From Prevotella sp. AGR2160 (lineage in GTDB: Bacteria > Bacteroidota > Bacteroidia > Bacteroidales > Bacteroidaceae): a DNA stretch of 64,000 nt. The notes beneath the pieces are model-generated. The model was not told the origin of the DNA, searched no databases, and saw nothing but the letters and a program-made list of their open reading frames with translations. The stretch lies in assembly GCF_000424185.1 (NCBI RefSeq), contig NZ_AUJK01000008.1, positions 1 through 64,000 on the forward strand. Reading direction: 5' to 3'. Positions 48,485 through 57,690 of this stretch are shown here, one piece after another. Numbering within the stretch: the stretch's first letter is position 1; every line of letters begins with the position of its first letter. The translations under genes were made by a program, and so were the position numbers.

Positions 48485-49957
48485 TCACCACTTACACTTC
48501 TTTCCCTTCCCTTCATTGCCCACACGGTCGAGGGAGGTGACGACATAGGTGGCTTTCTCCTTCGTGGCCGGGAGGCGGAAGAAGTTGTCATAGGTCACGC
48601 GCAACAGATGGGAGGGATCACTGAGGTCGACCTTCTCCCCCTTGGCGAAACGGTAGACGGCGAAATGGGTCGCCTCGTCGAGGGGCGTCTTGGCCTTCGG
48701 AGCTGTCCAGAAGAGGACAGGGCCGTCGGACATCATCAGCCGTTTCATCTTCCTCACGGCCTTCGGCGCCTCATTGTCGAGCCACGGCATCCGGGGCTGC
48801 AAGGCGGGATAACGCCAGTAATAGTCCCGGAGGGCATGGCCGTAGTTGCCGTAGTTGTCGGCCACGACCTTGGCATACCAGAGGACGGTGCCCTGCACAT
48901 TGGGCAGGAGGTCATGGAGCCGGTATTTCTCGCCCATCTGGTTCACCGACGGATTCCGCAGATCGGCACTCTTCACCGTGCGCTCCACATCCTCACCGAT
49001 ATAGAGCGGACGGTTCTGTACATGACGGTCCCACCAACGGATGAGGGTCTCATAGTCGGCAGCCTTGTGGCCGATGGGCCAGTAGAGCTGGGGCACGCAG
49101 TAGTCTACCCATCCCTCGTCGACCCACTGCAGCACGTCGGCATAGAGGTCGTCGTAGTTCTGCAGGCCATGGGTGGCGGAGCCGCGGGGATCACTGGTAC
49201 TGTTGCGCCAGATGCCGAAGGGGCTGACGCCGAACTTCACCCAGGGCTTGCGCTGATGGATGGAGTCGGAGAGTTGCCGGATGGCGAGGCTCACCTGATG
49301 GCGGCGCCAGTCGCCGATGGTCTTGCAGCCCTCGGGACGGGCGGCATAGAGGGCAGCATCGGGGATCGTCTGTCCGGCCACGGGATAAGGATAGAAATAG
49401 TCGTCGATATGGATACCGTCAACATCATAGCGTGTGACGATGTCATCGACGATGCGACAGATATAATCCCGGTTCTCCTGCAGGGCGGGGTTGAGGATGA
49501 GCTGGTTACCATAGGCGAAGACACGCTCGGGATGGCGCAGGGCGATATGCGTGGCAGCCATCTCCGTCGTCGACCCATGTTTGGCCCGATAGGGATTGAT
49601 CCAGGCGTGGAGCTCCATGCCACGGTGGTGACAGGCGGTGATCATCCACTGCAGCGGATCCCAGTAAGGCTCTGGCGCCAGGCCCTGACGGCCCGTGAGG
49701 AACTTGCTCCACGGCTCGTAGGGTGACGGGTAGAGGGCGTCGCATTCGGCCCGGACCTGGAAGAAGATGGCGTTGGCACCGTCCTTCTGCAGTTCGTCGA
49801 GCTGCCGGGAGAGGGTCTGCTGCATGGCGTCGCGTCCCAGTCCCTGGAACTGACCGTTGACACACTGGATCCACGCGCCGCGGAAGGCCCGCTTCTGCTG
49901 TCCTGCCACTACGAGGACGCTGAGGAGGAAGAGGAAGAGAAGAATCTGTCGCTTCAT
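48485..49957 (-). CDS. GHL10/DUF187-type glycoside hydrolase-like protein
   Basis: Secreted or periplasmic TIM-barrel protein of 490 residues; signal peptide MKRQILLFLFLLSVLVVAG. AFRGAWIQCVN at the barrel start, ANAIFFQVRAECDALYPS, MELHAWINPYRA and DVDGIHIDDYFYPY are hallmarks of this family of putative glycosidases. The Asp-Asp pair in HIDDYF is the likely catalytic region. A C-terminal domain (about 390-490) looks beta-rich (FWTAPKAKTPLDEATHFAVY). Substrate unknown; peptidoglycan or glycans are suggested for the family. Start chosen after the TACCTTTG box. Confidence 0.82.
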   Translation of the reverse strand: MKRQILLFLFLLSVLVVAGQQKRAFRGAWIQCVNGQFQGLGRDAMQQTLSRQLDELQKDGANAIFFQVRAECDALYPSPYEPWSKFLTGRQGLAPEPYWDPLQWMITACHHRGMELHAWINPYRAKHGSTTEMAATHIALRHPERVFAYGNQLILNPALQENRDYICRIVDDIVTRYDVDGIHIDDYFYPYPVAGQTIPDAALYAARPEGCKTIGDWRRHQVSLAIRQLSDSIHQRKPWVKFGVSPFGIWRNSTSDPRGSATHGLQNYDDLYADVLQWVDEGWVDYCVPQLYWPIGHKAADYETLIRWWDRHVQNRPLYIGEDVERTVKSADLRNPSVNQMGEKYRLHDLLPNVQGTVLWYAKVVADNYGNYGHALRDYYWRYPALQPRMPWLDNEAPKAVRKMKRLMMSDGPVLFWTAPKAKTPLDEATHFAVYRFAKGEKVDLSDPSHLLRVTYDNFFRLPATKEKATYVVTSLDRVGNEGKGKKCKW

Positions 49958-49982
49958 TTCGTTTTTATTCTTTTTTTGTGGA

Positions 49983-49990
49983 CAAAGGTA
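49983..49990 (-). promoter_or_regulatory. Candidate -7 box for the GHL10-like gene
   Basis: TACCTTTG on the minus strand, 25 bases before the ATG at 49957. Confidence 0.5.
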
Positions 49991-50033
49991 CAATTTTTTT
50001 ACGAATGGTACGTCTTATAACTAAAAAAAATCG

Positions 50034-50041
50034 TAAATTTG
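50034..50041 (+). promoter_or_regulatory. Candidate -7 box for the DUF5686-like gene
   Basis: TAAATTTG, only 7 bases before the first in-frame ATG, which implies an almost leaderless transcript or a later start. Confidence 0.5.
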
Positions 50042-50048
50042 TCAACGT

Positions 50049-52217
50049 ATGCGGTTCATCAGAATGATCATCATCATGAGCCTCCTCATCCTTCCCTTCG
50101 GGAGTCGGATCACGAGGGCTGAGAGCACTGCCGACCGGCAACTGCTCCGGATGGTCATGAACTATCCCCGCATGATCATCAACCAACCCCGTCAGGACAC
50201 CCTCGTGACCTACGGCTACACGAAATACCGTATCGAGGTGGAGCGCCGTAACTTCACCCTCATCGGTATTCCCACCTTATTTTATATAGCCCGTGACGGC
50301 CGACGGGAATATTTCGGAGAGAACTACTCGCAATACCAACTCATCGTGGACAGACGGGACAAACGGGGCAGTCGCCATCGCCGCCCCCTCTCCTACCGCG
50401 TCGACCGCCGGGATATCCTGAATATCTCCACCATCTATCACAACCACCGGTCACTGACCGTTGTCTTCGACTTCCTCAAGCCGCGGTTCTATGAGCCGAC
50501 TCTCTTCGGCGACCATATCCTCTCCCCCATCAACAAGCATAACCGCCGCTACTACCAGTATTCCTTCCTGTCGATGGGCACGACGACGATGATCCGCTTC
50601 AAGCCACGACTGAAGAACACCGAGCTCGTGGAAGGCTGGGTGATGGCAGAGCAAGACGGCCGCATCACCGAGTTCTATGTCCGTGGCGAATACGACATGA
50701 TCGCCTTCGGACTGAAAGGGACGATGGGCGACCACGGCTTCGCCTCTACCTTCCCCGCCCGCTGCGATATCTCCGCGGAGATCAATGTCATGGGCAACAA
50801 GCTGCAGGCGTACTATACGAGTGTCTACAATCAGCAGACACCGGTGGCCCGTGAGCTCTGGGGTTCCGACAATATCCCGCTCATGGAGTCCCTGCGTCCC
50901 ATTCCCCTGACCCCCACGGAGGAGCATGTGGTGAAGGACTATCTGCGGATCCGGTCGGCCAACGACAGTATCGCCGCGGCCAGGGCCGACAGCCTGCAGA
51001 CGGTGACGGCCATGGAGGAACATCACCAGCGTAAGAGTTTCTTCCACCGGTTGGGCAAGACGGCAAAATATATCTTCTGGGATATCCTCGGCGATAATAT
51101 GGTGAACCGCATCAATACCGACCTCGGCAGCAACCGGCAGGGCCATCTGCGCATCGGCCCGCTGTTGAACCCGCTCTACTTCGAATATTCCGCCCACCGC
51201 GGACTGGTCTATAAATGTGATGTCAACGGCAACTACACCTTCTCCCCACAACAGAAGATCGAGTTCCGCACACGCCTCGGTTATGCCTTTAAGCTCCATC
51301 AGTTCTACTTCGACATCCCGTTGACGTATACTTTCAACAAACGGCGTAACGGTTTCATACAGATAGAGATAAGGAATGGTAACCGCATCACGAACTCACG
51401 GATCCTCGACGAGATCAAAGCCCAGCAAGCCGCCAATCCGACGATGCGACGCGACACCATCAACTGGGACGCCATGAGCCTCGACTACTTCAAGGATATG
51501 GAGTGGAAGACAGCCGTGAACTACGATATCATCCCCGACCGCCTCGGCCTGCAGGCGGGCCTCATCACCCACCGACGCTCCGCCGTCCACCCCGAGGGCT
51601 TCCTCCAGGCGGGGAAAGAGACGGTCTACCACTCCACAGCACCCTTCCTGCAACTGTCCTACCGTCCCGTCGGCCAGGAAGGCCCCGTCATCACGGCACA
51701 ATGGGAACGGGGCATGCGCGGACTCTTCGGTGCCAACACGCGGTATGAGAAGATGGAGGCCGACCTGCAGTATTTCCTCCCGATGATCTGCACACGGAGC
51801 CTCTCCCTGCGCTTCGGATCGGGTATCTATACGAACCGCGACGACCACGCCTACTTCCTCGACTACTCCAACTTCCAACTCGACTTCCTCCCCGGCGGAT
51901 GGCAGGACCGGTGGACGGGCGACTTCGAACTGCTCAACAGCAACTGGTATAACGCCTCGAAATATTATATCCGCGCCAACGCCACCTATGAGTCCCCGCT
52001 GATGTTCCTCACCTTCATTCCGAAACTCGGACAGATCATCGAGCGGGAGCGCCTCTATGCCAGCAGCCTCTGTGTCGCCGGACTGAATCCGTACGTCGAA
52101 CTCGGCTACGGCTGTACCACACGGGCCGTGAGCATCGGCATCTTCACCGGTTTCACCTTCCACAAGTTCAACGGCGTCGGCATGAAGTTCTCCTTCGAGC
52201 TCTTCAACAACTGGTAA
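50049..52217 (+). CDS. DUF5686-like outer membrane protein
   Basis: 722 residues, exported (hydrophobic start MSLLILPFGSRITRAEST follows a short basic part). The text LLNPLYFEYSAHRGLVYK in the middle and the long beta-rich C-terminal half (LQLSYRPVGQEGPVITAQWE, FKLHQFYFDIPLTYTF) resemble DUF5686 outer-membrane barrels. Unlike many relatives it lacks an N-terminal carboxypeptidase-regulatory domain. Start uncertain: the ATG at 50049 is nearly leaderless, while Met6 (50064) or Met10 (50076) leave a normal leader. Family assignment from memory of the central motif, so moderate. Function unknown. Confidence 0.6.
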   Translation: MRFIRMIIIMSLLILPFGSRITRAESTADRQLLRMVMNYPRMIINQPRQDTLVTYGYTKYRIEVERRNFTLIGIPTLFYIARDGRREYFGENYSQYQLIVDRRDKRGSRHRRPLSYRVDRRDILNISTIYHNHRSLTVVFDFLKPRFYEPTLFGDHILSPINKHNRRYYQYSFLSMGTTTMIRFKPRLKNTELVEGWVMAEQDGRITEFYVRGEYDMIAFGLKGTMGDHGFASTFPARCDISAEINVMGNKLQAYYTSVYNQQTPVARELWGSDNIPLMESLRPIPLTPTEEHVVKDYLRIRSANDSIAAARADSLQTVTAMEEHHQRKSFFHRLGKTAKYIFWDILGDNMVNRINTDLGSNRQGHLRIGPLLNPLYFEYSAHRGLVYKCDVNGNYTFSPQQKIEFRTRLGYAFKLHQFYFDIPLTYTFNKRRNGFIQIEIRNGNRITNSRILDEIKAQQAANPTMRRDTINWDAMSLDYFKDMEWKTAVNYDIIPDRLGLQAGLITHRRSAVHPEGFLQAGKETVYHSTAPFLQLSYRPVGQEGPVITAQWERGMRGLFGANTRYEKMEADLQYFLPMICTRSLSLRFGSGIYTNRDDHAYFLDYSNFQLDFLPGGWQDRWTGDFELLNSNWYNASKYYIRANATYESPLMFLTFIPKLGQIIERERLYASSLCVAGLNPYVELGYGCTTRAVSIGIFTGFTFHKFNGVGMKFSFELFNNW

Positions 52218-52297
52218 ACGGCAACGGAGTTCCTTATCTCGGTTGCAAAGGTACGATCTTTTCCCCATCCCCGCAATACCCAAAATGAGGTATATTT

Positions 52298-52325
52298 AAA
52301 GCCTCACCCGGGTGAGGCTTTAATA
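52298..52325. terminator. Palindromic terminator-like hairpin before rpoD
   Basis: AAAGCCTCACCC and GGGTGAGGCTTT meet directly to form a 24-base perfect palindrome, followed by AATAATT. Confidence 0.7.
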
Positions 52326-52383
52326 ATTCTTAAATTTTACCATTTTCTTACGTTTTCATGAAGAAGATATGAAAAAAAATGCT

Positions 52384-52391
52384 TAACTTTG
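52384..52391 (+). promoter_or_regulatory. Candidate -7 box for rpoD
   Basis: TAACTTTG, about 110 bases before the start. The leader holds GGGGC-ATTC-GCCCC (52409-52422). Confidence 0.5.
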
Positions 52392-52501
52392 CACCGCTTT
52401 TTATATTGGGGGCATTCGCCCCTGACGAAAAGGCACGAAATTTGCAACAGGCATTAGAAAAACAATAAAAGGATAAACACTTAAAAAATACAATTTGAGG
52501 T

Positions 52502-53380
52502 ATGGGAATGCGTCAATTAAAAATCAACAGAAGTATTACGAACCGCTCCAGTGAGGCACTTGACAAGTACCTCGCCGAGATTGCCCGCGAGCCGATGGTG
52601 AGCGTGGACGAGGAGATCGAACTGGCGGAGAAGATCCGCAAGGGCGGTAAAGAGGGAGAACGTGCCAAGGAGAAACTGGTACGTGCGAACCTCCGCTTCG
52701 TCGTCTCTGTTGCCAAGCAATATCAGCATCAGGGACTGTCGCTCACCGACCTCATCGACGAGGGCAATATCGGCCTCGTCAAGGCAGCGGAGAAATTCGA
52801 TGAGACCCGTGGTTTCAAGTTCATCTCCTATGCCGTTTGGTGGATCCGTCAGAGCATCATGCAGGCCATCGCCGAGCAGAGCCGTATCGTCCGTCTGCCG
52901 CTGAACCAGGTCGGTGCCGTGAGCAAGATCTCCCAGGCTACGAGCAAGTTCGTCCAGGAGCACAACCGCCGTCCCTCCGTCCAGGAGCTCGCCGAGATCC
53001 TCCACATGGACGAGATCAAGATCGAGCAGAGTCTCAATGCCGACTCTCACCACATGAGTATCGACGCGCCGTTCGGTGATGATGACGAGAACTCCATGGC
53101 CGATGTCCTCGCCTCCGGAAGTGACAGTCGTACGGACCGTCAGGTTGACTTCGAGTCCATGGCCACGGATCTCGACAAGGTCCTCAACGGTGTGCTGAAA
53201 GACCGTGAGCTGAAGATCCTCAAGGCTTGTTTCGGCATCGGCTGTCATGAGCGTGGCTTGGAGGAGATCGGCGAGGAATTCGGTCTCACCCGTGAGCGTG
53301 TCCGTCAGATCCGTGAGAAGAGCATCGCGAAGATCCGCGAGAGTGGCAACGCGAAAATATTGATGAAATATTTGGGATAA
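52502..53380 (+). CDS. rpoD: Primary sigma factor RpoD
   Basis: Housekeeping sigma-70, 292 residues, without region 1.1 as in Bacteroidetes. Region 1.2 SLDKYLAEIAREP-like (residues 19-35), region 2 LRFVVSVAKQYQHQGLSLTD, LIDEGNIGLVKAAEKF and FISYAVWWIRQSIMQAIAEQ, region 3, and region 4.2 LTRERVRQIREKSIAKIRE. The start may be Met1 or Met3. It recognises the -7/-33 promoters listed here. Confidence 0.95.
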   Translation: MGMRQLKINRSITNRSSEALDKYLAEIAREPMVSVDEEIELAEKIRKGGKEGERAKEKLVRANLRFVVSVAKQYQHQGLSLTDLIDEGNIGLVKAAEKFDETRGFKFISYAVWWIRQSIMQAIAEQSRIVRLPLNQVGAVSKISQATSKFVQEHNRRPSVQELAEILHMDEIKIEQSLNADSHHMSIDAPFGDDDENSMADVLASGSDSRTDRQVDFESMATDLDKVLNGVLKDRELKILKACFGIGCHERGLEEIGEEFGLTRERVRQIREKSIAKIRESGNAKILMKYLG

Positions 53381-53403
53381 TCCCCCACACATAAAAAAAA
53401 CTA

Positions 53404-53450
53404 ACACGCCCTTCCTTCCCGGCAAAACGGGATGGAAGGGCGTGTCGTGT
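53404..53450 (+). terminator. Terminator of rpoD
   Basis: ACACGCCCTTCC and GGAAGGGCGTGT, 12-base stem, followed by CGTGTTT. Confidence 0.75.
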
Positions 53451-53504
53451 TTCTGCCACTGTAGGAGCACTCTCTCATGGGCAGATGGTATGCGCCCATG
53501 TTGA

Positions 53505-53562
53505 ATGGCCTGCCGTCATGTGCTTGTGCTTTGCAAGCACAAGGCAGCCACGCACCCGCATC
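53505..53562. repeat. Family D repeat, copy 2
   Basis: ATGGCCTGCCGT, hairpin CTTGTGCTT-TGC-AAGCACAAG, then GCCACGCACCCGCAT. The first part matches copy 1 at 44331-44371 in reverse; the last part recurs at 57711-57726. Confidence 0.6.
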
Positions 53563-53633
53563 GATCGGAAAAAACAAATTTCCCCATCTTCCTTGCGTGG
53601 CCGCAATAGGACGACACCTACAAATGGATCTGT

Positions 53634-53652
53634 GAATTTTACTTTTTTACTT
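53634..53652 (-). repeat. A-rich AAGTAAA array after the DUF4301 gene
   Basis: On the minus strand AAAGTAAAAAAGTAAAA follows the DUF4301 stop directly, like those after pyrB and aroE. Confidence 0.55.
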
Positions 53653-55170
53653 TTATTGGTGTTGCTCCCGCAGCAGGTCATTGACGGTCTTGACGGGGTT
53701 GAAGGTGCTCAGGGGGACCTCCACGAAGACTGTGTTCCAGTCACTCATGGCACCATTCCACAAGCCCGGGAGCTCCAGGGCCTTCAGGTCACGGCCGTTC
53801 TTGCTCTTGTGGGAGATGAAGCCCGTCGTCTTGTCGACATACTTGCGCAGGTCGAAGGGATGGCCCTCATAATCCTTCGTGGCACAGACGAGATCCACGG
53901 GGTTGAAATGGGTACCGTTCTTGAACATGTCCATATACGCCGCGTTGCTCTGGTCGATCTGAGAACTCTCGAGGATCTGCAACGATACCGTACCGTCAGC
54001 GTTGTATACGAGGAAGGGACCGCCACCGGGCTCTCCGACATTCTTCACCACACCACAGACACGCATCGGTCGGTTCAGCTTCTCCCTGAGGTAGATCACG
54101 AGGTCGGCATCCTCGAGCTCCTTGATGTCGGGCTTGCGGCAGCAGAGGTCACGCTGTACGAAACGGATGATCTCCTCGAGCTTCTCGTGGTTGTACGTAC
54201 CACTGTCGAGAACCCGCAGATAGCCGAAGGCCTTCTGTTGCAGCGTCACGAGGATACCGGCGAGGATCTGCTTCCATGTCACCGTGTCCGTCTTCAACCG
54301 GTCGGGCACGACATTATCGATATTCTTGATGAAGATGACATCACCGTCAATCTCGTTGAGGTTCTCGATGAGGGCGCCGTGGCCTCCGGGACGGAACAGC
54401 AGACTGCCGTCATCATTGCGGAACGGCGTGTTGTCGGGGTTCGCGGCAATGGTGTCCGTCGACGGCTTCTGTTCACTGAACGTGATGTCATATTTCACGC
54501 CGAACAGCTTCTCATACTTCCCTTTCACCTCAGCGACCTTCTGCTTGAAGAGGACGAGATGATCATGGGAGACGGTGAAATGGACATGCGCCTCACCCTG
54601 GCAGGCAGCATAGAGGGCCGCCTCCACAAGATGCTCCTCCATCGGCGTGCGGGGACCGTCGGGATAGCTGTGGAAGAGCAACAGACCCTTCGGCAGGTTG
54701 CCGTAGTCAAGGCCCTTCGGCTCCAGGAGGTTGGCCACGACGGACTTATACTGGTACATCCCGAGGAGCTGCATGATACTCTTCCCCTCGTTCTCCTTGC
54801 ACTTGTCGCACAGGGCCTCCCGGAAGGAGAACTGCTTGATATGATCGAAGAACGTCTTCTCGAAATCCGTCTGCGGCTCGTCATAGTCGGCATTCAGGAA
54901 GGCAAAGAGGTTCTTGAACATACGGCTCGCGGCACCCGAGGCGGGGACAAACTTCACCACCTTGTGACCGGCATCCTGATAGGCCGCCCACGCCTTGCGG
55001 TAACGGTCACAGGCCTCGGCCTCGGGGCGCAGGATACCATTGCCCACGGAGGCAGCGGCAGCGAGCTTGAGATAGGGGAAGCCCGTCTTGATCTCCTCCA
55101 ACTGATGATTTACTTGTTCTTCGGTGATTCCACGCTGTGAAATCTGCTCCAGGTCTTTTCTGTTTAGCAT
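53653..55170 (-). CDS. DUF4301 family protein
   Basis: 505 residues, cytoplasmic, of an uncharacterised family common in Bacteroidetes. VPASGAASRMFKNLFAF and LFRPGGHGALIENLNEIDGD with DVIFIKNIDNVV recall the nucleotide and sugar loops of nucleotidyltransferases, so a sugar-nucleotide pyrophosphorylase-like activity is possible. No further context supports it. Ends close to an AAGTAAA array. It shares the spacer with relA, from which it is divergent. Confidence 0.75.
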   Translation of the reverse strand: MLNRKDLEQISQRGITEEQVNHQLEEIKTGFPYLKLAAAASVGNGILRPEAEACDRYRKAWAAYQDAGHKVVKFVPASGAASRMFKNLFAFLNADYDEPQTDFEKTFFDHIKQFSFREALCDKCKENEGKSIMQLLGMYQYKSVVANLLEPKGLDYGNLPKGLLLFHSYPDGPRTPMEEHLVEAALYAACQGEAHVHFTVSHDHLVLFKQKVAEVKGKYEKLFGVKYDITFSEQKPSTDTIAANPDNTPFRNDDGSLLFRPGGHGALIENLNEIDGDVIFIKNIDNVVPDRLKTDTVTWKQILAGILVTLQQKAFGYLRVLDSGTYNHEKLEEIIRFVQRDLCCRKPDIKELEDADLVIYLREKLNRPMRVCGVVKNVGEPGGGPFLVYNADGTVSLQILESSQIDQSNAAYMDMFKNGTHFNPVDLVCATKDYEGHPFDLRKYVDKTTGFISHKSKNGRDLKALELPGLWNGAMSDWNTVFVEVPLSTFNPVKTVNDLLREQHQ

Positions 55171-55205
55171 ATCGTATGGTTCTTTACGTTGGTATATTTT
55201 CCTTT

Positions 55206-55357
55206 TGCAGGGGCCGTCCCTTGTGGCGGCCCGACGGCGGAACGCCGTTCATCGACACCCAATGCCCGTCGCCCGAAGGGCGAATCGTAATGGGATTATT
55301 TTCGTGGCAGGGAATGCCGTTACCGGCATCGGGCCGCCACAAGGGACGGCCCCTGCA
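55206..55357. repeat. Family B inverted-repeat element (152 bp, long form)
   Basis: Arms TGCAGGGGCCGTCCCTTGTG... (55206) and ...CACAAGGGACGGCCCCTGCA (55357), 28 bases perfect. The interior has three small hairpins (CGGCGGAACGCCG, CGCCCGAAGGGCG and ATGCCGTTACCGGCAT). It is the inverse orientation and about 48 bases longer than the copy at 63572. Confidence 0.9.
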
Positions 55358-55423
55358 AGCCGTATATTTTCCACAAAAATAGCAAGTTTTTCTGAAAAAA
55401 AGAAATATTTCCTCTTTTTTTTG

Positions 55424-55431
55424 TAACTTTG
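55424..55431 (+). promoter_or_regulatory. Candidate -7 box for relA
   Basis: TAACTTTG, 29 bases before the relA start. Confidence 0.5.
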
Positions 55432-55452
55432 CCATAGAATTTTATAACAATC

Positions 55453-55464
55453 ATGCGTCTATGA
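55453..55464 (+). other. Three-codon leader frame overlapping the relA start
   Basis: ATG-CGT-CTA-TGA; its stop overlaps the relA ATG (ATGA). Could couple leader and relA translation, or be chance. Confidence 0.3.
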
Positions 55465-57680
55465 GTGAAGGAAAACTGATTTTTACCCCTAAGGAACGCA
55501 CGGAGACCCTCCGTATCGTACACCACCTCCGTCAGACCATCGGACAGTCCTTTCTCCCCAATGACACGCCGAACCTGCGCCACTGGCTGGAGAAAGCCGC
55601 CGAGAGCGGTCTGCTGCAGCGGGACTGCTTCGGTCTGAACCCCATCGTACGGGCCCTGCAGACGGCGGAGATCGCCGCCGACGAGATCGGCCTGAAGCGG
55701 GAAGGCGTCATCGCCTCCCTCCTCTACGCCTGTTACCCCGACACCTTCTCCGATGCCGATGCCACCCGTGTGACGAAGCTCTTCGGAGTGGATGTGGAAC
55801 ATATCGTCCATGGCCTCGTACGCATCCAGGAACTCTATAAGCGCAACCCCGTCATCGAGAGTGAGAACTTCCGCAACCTCCTCATCTCCTTCTCCGAAGA
55901 TATGCGCGTGATCCTCATCATGATCGCCGACCGTGTCAATGTCATGCGGCAGATTCGGGACACGAAGGCCGAGGATGCCCGCCATGAGGTCAGTGAGGAA
56001 GCCTCCTATCTCTACGCCCCCCTGGCCCATAAGCTCGGCCTCTACAAGCTGAAGAGCGAGCTTGAGGACCTCAGTCTGAAATACCTCGAGCACGACGCCT
56101 ATTATATGATCAAGGACAAGCTCAACGCCACGAAGACGGCACGTGATGCCTATATCGACCGCTTCATCGGACCGGTGAAGGCGAAGCTGGAGGCCGCGGG
56201 ACTGAAGTTCCATATCAAAGGCCGTACGAAGTCCATCCACTCCATCTGGCAGAAGATGAAGAAGCAGAAATGTGGCTTCGAGGGGATCTATGACCTCTTC
56301 GCCATCCGTATCATCCTCGACAGCCCCCTGGAGAAGGAGAAGATGCAGTGCTGGCAGGTCTACTCCATCATCACCGATATGTACCAGCCGAACCCGAAAC
56401 GCCTCCGTGACTGGCTCTCCGTGCCGAAGAGCAACGGCTACGAGAGTCTCCATATCACCGTCCTCGGACCGGAGAACAAATGGGTGGAGGTGCAGATCCG
56501 TACCGAGCGCATGGATGAGATCGCCGAGCACGGCCTCGCCGCCCACTGGCGCTACAAGGGCATCAAGAGCGGTGAGGGGGCCATCGATGAGTGGCTCGCC
56601 AACATCCGGTCGGCACTGGAGAATAATGATGACCTGCAACTCATGGACCAGTTCAAGATGGACCTCGTGGAGGATGAGGTCTATGTCTTCACGCCGAAGG
56701 GTGACCTGCTCAAACTCCCCAAGGGAGCCACCGTCCTCGACCTCGCCTACCGCATCCATTCGAAGATCGGCAACACGTGTATCGGCGGTCGGATCAACGG
56801 AAAGGTCGTGAGCATGCGGCAGCTCCTCCACTCCGGCGACGAGGTGGAGATCCTCACGCAGAACAACCAGACGCCGAAACAGGAATGGCTGAACATCGCC
56901 ATGACACCGAAGGCGAAGGCGAAGATCCGACTGGCGCTGAAGGAGACGAAGAAGAAGGATGGCCTCTATGCCAAGGAACTCCTCGAACGCCGTTTCAAGA
57001 ACCGGAAAGTCGCCGTCGAAGAGTCCGTCATGGGCCATCTCATCAAGAAACTCGGTTATAAGGAAGTCAGCGACTTCTATAAGGATATCGCCGAGGAACG
57101 CCTCGACCCGAATACCGTCATCGAGAAATATGTGGAGACGCGTGACCACCTCAACGGCCTCGACAAGCCGCAGGAGAACGTGTCGGCGGAGAACTTCAAC
57201 TACGAGAACCCCGACGAGGAGGTGGCGAAGAACGAGGATGTCCTCGTCATCGACAAGAACCTCAAGGGTATCGACTATAAGCTCGCCCGCTGCTGCCATC
57301 CGATCTACGGCGACAAGGTCTTCGGCTTCGTCACCGCCGGCGGCGGCATCACCATCCACCGCTGCGACTGTCCCAACGCCCCCGAGCTGCGCCGCCGCTT
57401 CGGCTACCGTATCGTCCGGGCGAAATGGAGCGGGAAGGGTGAGAGCCAGTATACCATCACCCTGCGCATCATCGGTCAGGATGACATCGGGATCGTGAGC
57501 AACATCACGAACATCATCTCCCGTGAGGATAAGCTGAAGATGCGGTCCATCAACATCGACAGTCATGACGGCCTCTTCTCGGGCAATGTGGTGGTGCAGA
57601 TCGAGGATGCCACGAAGACCCAGCAGCTTATCAAGAAGCTCAAGACGGTCAAGGGCGTCAAACAAGTCATCCGCCTGTAA
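55461..57680 (+). CDS. relA: RelA-type (p)ppGpp synthetase with a degenerate hydrolase site
   Basis: 739 residues, all domains present. HD region (1-200): the expected HD...ED motif is replaced by LLYACYPDT (Tyr89-Ala90 ... Pro93-Asp94), so hydrolysis is probably lost. Synthetase (about 240-370): KSIHSIWQKMKKQKCGFEGI, YDLFAIRIIL, SVPKSNGYESLH and VQIRTERMDEIAEHGLAAHW. TGS domain about 415-480 (VYVFTPKGDLLKLPKGATVL), then a helical and zinc-finger-type segment (ARCCHPIYGD) and an ACT domain at the end. It makes the stringent alarmone on amino acid starvation. A second, bifunctional Rel would be needed elsewhere. Confidence 0.9.
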   Translation: MSEGKLIFTPKERTETLRIVHHLRQTIGQSFLPNDTPNLRHWLEKAAESGLLQRDCFGLNPIVRALQTAEIAADEIGLKREGVIASLLYACYPDTFSDADATRVTKLFGVDVEHIVHGLVRIQELYKRNPVIESENFRNLLISFSEDMRVILIMIADRVNVMRQIRDTKAEDARHEVSEEASYLYAPLAHKLGLYKLKSELEDLSLKYLEHDAYYMIKDKLNATKTARDAYIDRFIGPVKAKLEAAGLKFHIKGRTKSIHSIWQKMKKQKCGFEGIYDLFAIRIILDSPLEKEKMQCWQVYSIITDMYQPNPKRLRDWLSVPKSNGYESLHITVLGPENKWVEVQIRTERMDEIAEHGLAAHWRYKGIKSGEGAIDEWLANIRSALENNDDLQLMDQFKMDLVEDEVYVFTPKGDLLKLPKGATVLDLAYRIHSKIGNTCIGGRINGKVVSMRQLLHSGDEVEILTQNNQTPKQEWLNIAMTPKAKAKIRLALKETKKKDGLYAKELLERRFKNRKVAVEESVMGHLIKKLGYKEVSDFYKDIAEERLDPNTVIEKYVETRDHLNGLDKPQENVSAENFNYENPDEEVAKNEDVLVIDKNLKGIDYKLARCCHPIYGDKVFGFVTAGGGITIHRCDCPNAPELRRRFGYRIVRAKWSGKGESQYTITLRIIGQDDIGIVSNITNIISREDKLKMRSINIDSHDGLFSGNVVVQIEDATKTQQLIKKLKTVKGVKQVIRL

Positions 57681-57690
57681 TAATCCGTTT

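Noticed and set aside
46296..48548. 750-residue plus-strand frame
   Set aside because: It lies opposite gyrA, whose motifs are unambiguous.
52246..52253. TACCTTTG on the minus strand after the DUF5686-like gene
   Set aside because: A possible antisense promoter, but there is no TTTG at the right distance and no gene downstream on that strand.
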